Shown here: positions 33,290-39,421 of the stretch, piece after piece
How the letters are laid out: every line of letters starts with the position of its first letter
How positions within the stretch are numbered: position 1 is the stretch's first letter
NCBI GenBank assembly: GCA_016717705.1
Contig: JADKFD010000003.1
Span: 140,278-204,277 of the forward strand
Direction: 5' to 3'
DNA: 64,000 nucleotides
DNA from: Rhodanobacteraceae bacterium
GTDB lineage: Bacteria > Pseudomonadota > Gammaproteobacteria > Xanthomonadales > SZUA-5
Position numbers and translations under genes: made by a program
The notes under the pieces: model-generated
The model's input: only the letters and a program-made list of their open reading frames with translations
What the model was told of the DNA's origin: nothing
The model's database searches: none

Positions 33290-33577
33290 ATCGCTTCCTT
33301 CCCACACCCAATTGAACGCATAAGACGGTTCAGAGCCGCCGCCGATTTGTTCTTATAGGCATTTTGCGTCACGGATTGAGAGCCGCGGGGACGAGATTGG
33401 GTTTAGACAGATCCGTGGCATCTTGTTGAACTCGGCGCGCGATCGATGCCATGTCGTCCGAGGGCAATACATCTCGCACAGACTCCCCGCCGCGAGAGGA
33501 CTCGAAACGCGTATCCGCGCCTTCAAGGGCAAAGACATCGCGGGATGAACCTGCTCCCACGAGTGAAGCTTAGTGCC
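33290..33577. other. Region upstream of the cas1 fragment, no gene seen
   Basis: 288 bp with lower GC than surroundings in the first 60 bp (TTGTTCTTATAGGCATTTTG at 33348), as expected of a promoter region for cas1 on the minus strand. It ends in a half-REP (GCGGGATGAACCTGCTCCCA, 33540-33559). I see no second array and no coding sequence. Confidence 0.5.
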
Positions 33578-34047
33578 CTACCCCGCTGCATACCTCCCCA
33601 ACGCCGCCGCCAGCATTGCGCGCATCTGCTCGCGCAGTTCGGCGGGGGCGATGACTTCGGCGTCGGCGCCGTAGCGTTGCACGTCCATCAGCAGTTCGCG
33701 CGGGTTGGCGTAGGGCAGTGTGAGTTCGAGGGTGCCGTCTGGCAGCAATCGTTGGCGTTGGGCGGGGTGCCAGTGTTCGTCTGCGATCCAGCGGGCGGCG
33801 TGGGGGGTGAAGTGGATGACGGCGGTGGCGGTGATGGGGCCGGCGAAGATGCCGTAGCCGGCTTCCTGGTGGGTGTCGAGTTCTGCGGTGGGGATGTCGA
33901 TGGCAGCTTCGGCGCTGAGTTCGGGTTTGTGGATGCGGTCCAGCGCAAAGCGGCGCAGGGCCGATTGGGCTGGGTCCCAGGCGTCGAGGTACCAGTTGTC
34001 GCGGTGGTGGATCAGGCGCTGCGGCGATACCTGGCGCTGGCGGTCTT
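33578..34047 (-). pseudogene. Truncated copy of the WYL regulator (3' half only)
   Basis: About 470 bp that match 34889-35358, the C-terminal half of the intact WYL gene, at what I judge by eye to be over 90% identity, including the stop codon and the half-REP beyond it. It translates to the second half of the WYL domain (WYLDAWDP...) and the WCX-like tail (HTPHAARWIADEHWHPAQRQ type). Similarity ends abruptly near 34047 after TGGCGGTCTTGCTGGA. No start codon or HTH remains. Confidence 0.85.
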
Positions 34048-34090
34048 GCTGGACCGGGCAGGCACCGTCCGCGGCTCTCGCACTCAGAGT

Positions 34091-34110
34091 TGGTTATACT
34101 AGTTAAACCA
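34091..34110 (+). promoter_or_regulatory. Palindromic operator/-10 region of the toxin-antitoxin operon
   Basis: TGGTTATACTAGTTAAACCA, a near-perfect 20-bp palindrome that contains a TATACT -10 box, 17 bp upstream of the antitoxin ATG. This is the expected layout for autorepression by a Phd-type antitoxin dimer; binding is inferred. Confidence 0.65.
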
Positions 34111-34127
34111 ATTTGCGGGGACGCCCG

Positions 34128-34367
34128 ATGCAAACCGTCAGCCTGTTTGATGCCAAGACCCATCTGTCGGGATTGATCGAGCAGATCATCAGTGGTGCCG
34201 AAACGGAAATCACCATTGCCCGCCATGGCCGGCCTGTTGCGCGTCTGGTTCCGGTGTCGCCAACCGACACGGTCAAGCGCATCGGTATCGCCGCCGGACT
34301 GTTCGAAGTGCCGGATGACATCGATGCCCACAACGCCGACGTATTGACCATGATGACCGGCACCTGA
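34128..34367 (+). CDS. Type II antitoxin, Phd/YefM family
   Basis: A 79-aa antitoxin. MQTVSLFDAKTHLSGLIEQI is the Phd/YefM DNA-binding start (family consensus ...V.ea...L..ll..v), followed by EITIARHGRPVARLVPV. The C-terminal ~30 residues (GLFEVPDDIDAHNADVLTMM) would wrap the toxin. ATG 34128 is preferred to a TTG at 34113. The toxin gene starts 1 bp after the stop. Confidence 0.88.
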   Translation: MQTVSLFDAKTHLSGLIEQIISGAETEITIARHGRPVARLVPVSPTDTVKRIGIAAGLFEVPDDIDAHNADVLTMMTGT

Positions 34368-34368
34368 C

Positions 34369-34755
34369 ATGCGCCTGCTGCTCGACACTCACATTGCGCT
34401 TTGGGCCATAGTCGATTCGCCACGTCTGTCGACTCGCGCTCGCGGCCTGATTCTTGATCCGGCGAACAGCATCTATGTGAGTACCGCATCGGTCTGGGAA
34501 ATCACGATCAAGCACATGCTCGGCAAGGGCGACATGCCGGTGTCGGGCACGCAAGCTGCCGCCCACTTTCATGCGGCAGGCTATGTCGAACTGCCCATCG
34601 TCAATGCTCACATCGCGCTGCTGGAGACTCTGCCGCCGCATCACGCCGACCCGTTCGATCGACTGCTTGTGGCTCAGGCGCTTGCAGAACCGTTGCGCTT
34701 GTTGACTCACGACGACAAGTTGCGGGCGTATAGCGACAACATCATTCTGGTTTGA
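34369..34755 (+). CDS. PIN-domain toxin (VapC-like, Sll0205 subgroup)
   Basis: A 128-aa PIN ribonuclease. Acidic catalytic residues are visible in MRLLLDTHIALWAI (Asp6), SVWEITIKHMLGKGDMP (Glu), and HHADPFDRLLVAQALAEPLRLLTHD (Asp, Asp). Partner of the Phd-type antitoxin, together an autoregulated module that may stabilise the region or act in abortive infection. The pair lies between duplicated WYL gene ends. Confidence 0.9.
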   Translation: MRLLLDTHIALWAIVDSPRLSTRARGLILDPANSIYVSTASVWEITIKHMLGKGDMPVSGTQAAAHFHAAGYVELPIVNAHIALLETLPPHHADPFDRLLVAQALAEPLRLLTHDDKLRAYSDNIILV

Positions 34756-34849
34756 GCGCCGGGCTGATACGCGAGGCGGCCAGCGCTTTGGCGGGCGGAT
34801 GGTGATCTCATGCGCTTCGTGGAGCACGCCGATCCAGCGCGAGAAAGCT

Positions 34850-34873
34850 CGCGGAGTAAATCCGCTCCCACAT
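34850..34873. repeat. REP half palindrome
   Basis: GCGGAGTAAATCCGCTCCCA at 34852, next to the WYL gene stop. A related half-REP occupies the same relative place beside the truncated WYL copy (33537-33561), so it belongs to the duplicated segment. Confidence 0.7.
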
Positions 34874-34888
34874 TGAAGCACGGGCGCC

Positions 34889-35854
34889 CTACCCTGCTGC
34901 ATACCTCCCCAACGCCGCCGCCAGCATCGCGCGCATATGCTCGCGCAGTTCGGTGGGGGCGATGATTTCGGCGTCGGCGCCGTAGCGTTGCACGTCCATC
35001 AGCAGTTCGCGCGGGTTGGCGTAGGGCAGGGTGAGTTCCAGGGTGCCGTCTGGCAGCAGGCGTTGGCGTTGGGCGGGGTGCCAGTGTTCGTCTGCGATCC
35101 AGCGGGCGGCGTGGGGGGTGAAGTGGATGACGGCGGTGGCGGTGATGGGGCCGGCGAAGATGCCGTAGCCGGCTTCCTGGTGGGTGTCGAGTTCTGCGCT
35201 GGGGATGTCGATGGCGGCTTCGGCGCTGAGTTCGGGTTTGTGGATGCGGTCCAGCGCGAATCGGCGCAGTGCCGATTGCTCTGGGTCCCAGGCGTCTAGG
35301 TACCAGTTGTCCTTGTGGTGAATCAGGCGCTGCGGGGAGACCAGTCGCTGGCGTTCTTGCTGGGTGGAGCGGGCCTGGTAGGTGAAGCGCAGCTGGCGGC
35401 CCTCCAGGACCGATTCGGTGACGATGCGGAAGACGGTCTGGTTGCCGTTGCGCGCCTGGGTGCGCAGTACGCGCAGGCGGTCGAGGCGGCGGGCTTTGTC
35501 GCCGAGGATCTTGTGGATGCGCGGCTGCAGTGGCCCCAGGGCTTGGCCGAGCAGGCCGGCGCCGGTGCGCTGGAGGACTTGCTGGGCCAGCATCAGGGCA
35601 TAGAGTTCGTCTGCGCTCAGCCAGACGCCGGGGAGCTGGAAGGCGCTGGCATCGCGGTTCACGTAGCGCCAGATGCGCGCGGGGTCGCCTTCGTGTTCCA
35701 GCGGGGCGCCGAGGGTGTCGCGCATGAAGCTCAGGTCGCGATAGAGCGTTGAGCGCGAGCACTCGGCTTCGCGCATCAGGCGGTCGTTGCTCAGGCCGTA
35801 GCGGTTGCGGGTGAGCAGGCCGTGCAGCAGGGCGATGCGTTCGGTGCGTTCCAT
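34889..35854 (-). CDS. WYL domain transcriptional regulator (HTH-WYL-WCX)
   Basis: A 321-aa regulator of the YafY/PafC type. An N-terminal winged HTH (MERTERIALLHGLLTRNRYG ... RSTLYRDLSFMRDTLGAPLE, about 1-60), a WYL domain (about 140-210; FRIVTESVLEGRQLRFTYQA, HKDNWYLDAWDP) and a WCX extension (about 225-315). WYL domains bind nucleic acid or nucleotide ligands and often control CRISPR-Cas, BREX and other defence genes (e.g. BrxR/CapW). I start it at 35854 (MERTER); an upstream ATG at 35911 is possible. A partial duplicate of its 3' half lies 0.84 kb downstream beyond the toxin module. Confidence 0.9.
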   Translation of the reverse strand: MERTERIALLHGLLTRNRYGLSNDRLMREAECSRSTLYRDLSFMRDTLGAPLEHEGDPARIWRYVNRDASAFQLPGVWLSADELYALMLAQQVLQRTGAGLLGQALGPLQPRIHKILGDKARRLDRLRVLRTQARNGNQTVFRIVTESVLEGRQLRFTYQARSTQQERQRLVSPQRLIHHKDNWYLDAWDPEQSALRRFALDRIHKPELSAEAAIDIPSAELDTHQEAGYGIFAGPITATAVIHFTPHAARWIADEHWHPAQRQRLLPDGTLELTLPYANPRELLMDVQRYGADAEIIAPTELREHMRAMLAAALGRYAAG

Positions 35855-35916
35855 GGGTGTCCCCGCGTATAGGGATGTGAAGATGGTGCTTGGGGACGGG
35901 ATTCGGGGCAAGGGGT

Positions 35917-36003
35917 GGCGGGTTGCGCAAAAGCCGCGGCGCCGGCGCGAAGATTCTTGTCGCGAATGTCGGACACCGGGCGCGTCGGAGCCGCGCTACG
36001 GGT
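35917..36003 (+). repeat. Dispersed ~90-bp repeat, copy 1
   Basis: GGCGGGTTGCGCAAAAGCCG ... AAGATTCTTGTCGCGAATGT ... GGAGCCGCGCTACGGGTG. Copies at 37529-37620 (same strand) and 54425-54512 (opposite strand) share the blocks CAAAAGCCGCGGCGCCGGCG-like and CGGAGCCGCGCTAC. No open frame is preserved among the copies. Confidence 0.75.
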
Positions 36004-36033
36004 GAGGCAGTGCGGTGGTGGTGTGCGAAATTG

Positions 36034-36059
36034 CATCGCGCGCGAGTGCGCTCCTACAG
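36034..36059. repeat. REP palindrome
   Basis: CATCGCGCGCGAGTGCGCTC (36034) followed by CTACAG; a single REP between the WYL gene and the RhuM gene. Confidence 0.7.
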
Positions 36060-36119
36060 TCACTGCGGGGCTGTGCGGTGTGTCGTGCGAAAGAGCTTTG
36101 GATGACCGGGCGTGGCTTG

Positions 36120-37202
36120 TCAATGCGGATTTGGCTTCTTGCGGACGCGACACGACACGGCCTTTGTCTTACTTTCGATCAGCTTCGCTCCCGCCACGAC
36201 GCGATCGAAGTCGCTCTCGAAGAGGCGGTCCTGCACGATGCGGTACTTCTCGAACTCGCTCTCGGCGTGCGCCTTGGCGATCTCGGCGGTCACCTTCCCG
36301 GCGTCTTGCAGCACCTCGCGATCGGTCGCGGCCAGGAACCGGTTCAGGCGCGTCTCCCAGTCCTGCATGGTCATGGGGATCTTGCGCAGGGCCATGTCCT
36401 CGGCGACGTCGAGGTAGGCGTTCACGAGCCGCAAGAGCTGCGCGAGCTCCGACTCGGTCAGGTAGTTCTTGGCCACGACCACGTCGAACTTCTGGATCTT
36501 GCCGTGGGGCGCGTCGGTCCACGTGTGCAGCCCCATGTGCTCCTTGGTCGCGTCGGCGCGGTCGACGATGACCTCGGCTGCGGTCTGCCCGTGGATGGCC
36601 CAGTGCAGCTTGTTCTGCACGGTGGCGAAGAAGCGCTTGGTGGCCTGCGCCGTCACGTCGTAGTCGACCGAGGTGGCGTAGATGTCGGTGATCTTCTGGT
36701 AGAACTTGCGCTCCGACAGCCGGATCTCGCGGACGCGCTGGAGCTGCTCCTCGAAGTAGCGATCGCTCAGGACGGAGCCGCCGCGCTTGAGGCGCTCGTC
36801 GTCCATCGCGAAGCCCTTGATGGTGAACTCCTCGACGACGCGCGTGGCCCACTTGCGAAACTGCACCGCGCGCTCGGAGTTGACCTTGTAGCCGACGGCG
36901 ATGATGGCCGAGAGGTTGTAGTGCTTGGTGTCGTAGGTCTTGCCGTCGGCGGCAGTTATTCGAAAATTTCGAATAACTGCGTCCTCCTCGAGCTCGCTGT
37001 CCTCGAACACCTTCTTCAGGTGGTAGTTGATGGTCGGGACCTCGACGTCGTAGAGCTGCGCCATCATCTTCTGGCTGAGCCACACGTTCTCGTCGGCGTA
37101 GACAGCCTCGACGCCGCCCGTGCCGCTGGCCGCCACGAAGGTCAGGTACTCGGCCGCCGAGGAGCGAATCAGGGAGGTGGTGGGCTTCGTCTGCCGTGTC
37201 AT
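36120..37202 (-). CDS. RhuM family protein
   Basis: A 360-aa protein of the RhuM (virulence protein/Fic-like 'death-on-curing associated') family, which is scattered among pathogenicity and restriction-modification islands. Typical motifs are VWLSQKMMAQLYDVEVPTIN (an HTH-like segment), DGKTYDTKHYNLSAIIAVGY, VNSERAVQFRKWATRVVEEF, IKGFAMDDERLKRG and REIRLSERKFYQKITDIYAT. The start is ATG 37202 (MTRQTKPTTSL); the frame is open further upstream without conservation. Molecular function is unknown. Its patchy distribution and place in the island fit horizontal acquisition. Confidence 0.88.
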   Translation of the reverse strand: MTRQTKPTTSLIRSSAAEYLTFVAASGTGGVEAVYADENVWLSQKMMAQLYDVEVPTINYHLKKVFEDSELEEDAVIRNFRITAADGKTYDTKHYNLSAIIAVGYKVNSERAVQFRKWATRVVEEFTIKGFAMDDERLKRGGSVLSDRYFEEQLQRVREIRLSERKFYQKITDIYATSVDYDVTAQATKRFFATVQNKLHWAIHGQTAAEVIVDRADATKEHMGLHTWTDAPHGKIQKFDVVVAKNYLTESELAQLLRLVNAYLDVAEDMALRKIPMTMQDWETRLNRFLAATDREVLQDAGKVTAEIAKAHAESEFEKYRIVQDRLFESDFDRVVAGAKLIESKTKAVSCRVRKKPNPH

Positions 37203-37528
37203 GCGGCGTCTCCAGCTTGCGGGGCCTTGCGGGACAGGACCCCGGCCTCGCGTTGGGTGAAAGGCAGAAAATGAGAATACCCGCACTTGAGGATTCCACG
37301 CGCTCTTCAAGAGGACTCATGAACTATTGATGGTTCGCGTCCGTCGACGGGTCCGTGGAGCGCTTTGGAATTTCGTGCTCCTCGCAACACCCACAAAACG
37401 ACATCACCCCAAACACGGTCGTCGTCCACTGTCCATTCCAACTGTCTTCAACGGCGCTGCATACGCCCGGGCAGACTTGCTGGGCTTGGACATTGGCGTT
37501 GTCACCGCGGGGCGAACGTTCTCGCAGG
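37203..37528. other. Intergenic region upstream of RhuM, no gene seen
   Basis: About 325 bp of ordinary composition. AGAATACCCGCACTTGAGGA (37273) and the AT-richer stretch near 37263-37290 may hold the RhuM promoter. I see no conserved reading frame. Confidence 0.4.
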
Positions 37529-37620
37529 GCGGGTTGGCGCGAAAGAGCCGCGGCCGCCGGCGCGATGGTTCTTGTCGCGAAAGTCGGACTGCGGGCGCGC
37601 CGGAGCCGCGCTACGGGTGG
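37529..37620 (+). repeat. Dispersed ~90-bp repeat, copy 2
   Basis: GGCGGGTTGGCGCGAAAGAG ... GATGGTTCTTGTCGCGAAAG ... CGGAGCCGCGCTACGGGTGG; matches 35917-36003 in the same orientation. Confidence 0.75.
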
Positions 37621-37689
37621 GGCGCCGCCCGCGCACGGACGGTTGCGGTCGGTCGTTCGGTTGCTGAGTTCGGTAATTGGATCTTTGAC

Positions 37690-38390
37690 CTCGGTCGTTG
37701 GGCTGGCGACGTCGGCGCGCAGACGGCTGAGACTCGCCGTTGGGCTGGCGACCTCGGCGCGCCGATGTTTGAGACGCGCCGTTGGGTTCACGACTACCCG
37801 CGCGCCGATGTTTTGGACGCGCCGTTGGGTTCGCGACTACCCTCGCGCCGATGTTTTGGATGCGCCGTTGGGTTCGCGACTACCCTCGCGCCGATGTTTG
37901 GATGCGCCGTTGGGTTCGCGACTACCGGCGCGCCGATGTTTTTGATGCGCCGTTGGGTCGGTGACTACCCGCGCGCCGATGTTTTCGATGCGCGCTTGGG
38001 TTCGCGACTACCGGCGCGCCGACCGTAGCGGTCCAACGCCGTGTACCGCGTTGCCCAAACGCCGACCGCGGCGGTCCAACGCCGGGTATCGCGTTGCCCA
38101 AGCGCCGACCGCGGCGGTCCAACGCCGGGTATCGCGTTGCCCAAGCGCCGACCGCGGCGGTCCAACGCCGGGTATCGCGTTGCCCAAGCGCCGACCGCCG
38201 GCGTCCATCGGCAGGTACTGAAACACCCAAGCGCGCGTCGCCGGCGTCGGACGGCAGGTTCGCGGCGTTGGCGCGTGGACCGCCGGAGTCCATCGCAAGG
38301 CGGCTGGCATCGGTGCGCCGACGAACCGCGTCCATCGTTGCGCCGGTGACATCGAAGCGCGGGCGCGGCGCCGGCATTGGAGTGCGGCGG
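37690..38390. repeat. 43-bp tandem repeats, forward block then inverted block
   Basis: Block 1 (about 37690-38020) repeats a 43-bp unit such as GTTGGGTTCGCGACTACCCT-CGCGCCGATGTTTTGGATGCGCC seven to eight times. Block 2 (about 38020-38220) repeats a 43-bp unit with exact 43-bp spacing of GGGTATCGCG at 38085, 38128 and 38171. The block 2 unit read on the minus strand (GCGCTTGGGCAACGCGATAC) is related to the block 1 unit (GCGCCGTTGGGTTCGCGACT), so the blocks are in opposite orientation. Diverged units keep the ~43-bp phase to about 38390. 43 is not a multiple of 3, so no constant peptide is encoded; open frames on both strands here I regard as non-coding. Confidence 0.85.
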
Positions 38391-38626
38391 CCCCACCGCT
38401 CGGGCTGCGCTCCAGCCACGCCGCAGGCACCGCCAAACGTCGCCGGCAAGCCGGCGCACTCCAAATGGCTGCGGCGTGCTCATCGTTCAGTCTTGCTTAA
38501 CCGTCGTTTCATCGGGTGACATGGCCGCTTGGTTTGATAGTCACACCCCGGGCACAACGCTCGGGGAACGATCCACGCCAAAGGGGCGCGGACGCTATCT
38601 CCAAGAAGCCAGAAGGAAAGCTGAAA

Positions 38627-39172
38627 ATGACTACGCAGAACCTCGTAAACCTGACCCTGACCGAAACCCAGATCGCCAATGTGGATGCAGCGTTGACCAC
38701 GCTGGAAACCGAACTGGCTGGACTGATTGCCCTGAGCGAAGGCGAGAAGCGCCGCCTGCGTCGGATGGGCAACAAGACTGAGAGCTTCAGCCGCCAGGCG
38801 CTGCAGGTGGTGAGCCAGAATCCGCAAATGATTCCGGCCAACATCCCGGTGGCTGATGCGATTGCCGATATCAAGCTGCTCGACCAGTTGCGTCCGCGGT
38901 TGACCCGGATGTCGCGATTGATCGAACGTGGCAGCGATACCGATGCTGCGCTCGGCAACGACATCATGACGGTGGCCTTGCAGGCCTATGGCTTGTTGAA
39001 GCTCACCGGTCGTGCCGAAGGCATGGAAAGCTTGCGTCGTGATCTGTCAGGCGTGTTCAGCCGGACCAAGCGCTCGGCCAAGCCGGCCAATGACGCGGTC
39101 GACTCGCCGCGGCGGGGGGGTGGGGCCAGCCGCCAGGCTGCGCATCAGGGTAGTTCAGAAAGAGCCGCTTGA
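38627..39172 (+). CDS. Conserved protein of unknown function, Leu/Ala/Thr-rich, helical
   Basis: I do not recognise a named family. 181 aa, MTTQNLVNLTLTETQIANVD, predicted all-helical with heptad-like spacing through about residue 140 and a basic, glycine-rich tail (SRTKRSAKPANDAV...). No signal peptide or membrane segment. A strong ribosome site (GAAGGAAAG, 38611-38619) precedes ATG 38627 and a clean terminator overlaps the stop, so this is a real, probably well-expressed monocistronic gene despite lying beside the tandem repeats. Proteins with this opening are found as hypotheticals in environmental proteobacteria (from memory). Confidence 0.8.
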   Translation: MTTQNLVNLTLTETQIANVDAALTTLETELAGLIALSEGEKRRLRRMGNKTESFSRQALQVVSQNPQMIPANIPVADAIADIKLLDQLRPRLTRMSRLIERGSDTDAALGNDIMTVALQAYGLLKLTGRAEGMESLRRDLSGVFSRTKRSAKPANDAVDSPRRGGGASRQAAHQGSSERAA

Positions 39173-39186
39173 TGCGGCTTTTTTTC
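39163..39186 (+). terminator. Rho-independent terminator
   Basis: AGCCGC (39163-39168), loop TTGAT, GCGGCT (39174-39179), followed by a run of seven T. The stop codon TGA (39170-39172) sits in the loop, so termination is immediate. Confidence 0.9.
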
Positions 39187-39248
39187 TTTGGGCGGGCCGG
39201 GGCCGGCCCCCGTGTGGCTAGCAGCGAGAGGCGAGAAAACGCTCCGGG

Positions 39249-39336
39249 GTGAACCCGCTCCCAACCAAGCAAGAGCTCGCGAACACTCCCACAAAGCCAG
39301 GCAAGAGCTCGCGGGATAAACCCGCTCCCACACGAG
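39249..39336. repeat. REP half-units in series
   Basis: GTGAACCCGCTCCCAA (39249), AAGAGCTCGCGAACACTCCC (39271) and GCTCGCGGGATAAACCCGCTCCC (39307) are three copies of one REP arm in direct orientation, before the metalloprotease gene. Confidence 0.65.
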
Positions 39337-39421
39337 GCAAACGCCTGCTGGGTGCTTTCCAGGACCTGGATCGCAGCGTGCTTGCGCTATGTTTCCCGCT
39401 CCCCAACGCGGAAGCCAATCC

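Noticed and set aside
33290..33577. A second CRISPR array upstream of cas1 (as in some two-array I-F loci)
   Set aside because: No copy of the 28-bp repeat or CTGCCTGTGCGGCAG core is present there.
33570..34388. 272-residue minus-strand frame over the TA module
   Set aside because: It is out of frame with the WYL fragment and antisense to the antitoxin; Pro/Arg/His-rich peptide without family.
37355..38519. Several 100-200 residue open frames on both strands over the tandem repeats
   Set aside because: Arg/Ala/Pro-rich, frame rotates each 43-bp unit, no start site or family; GC-rich DNA lacks stops by chance.
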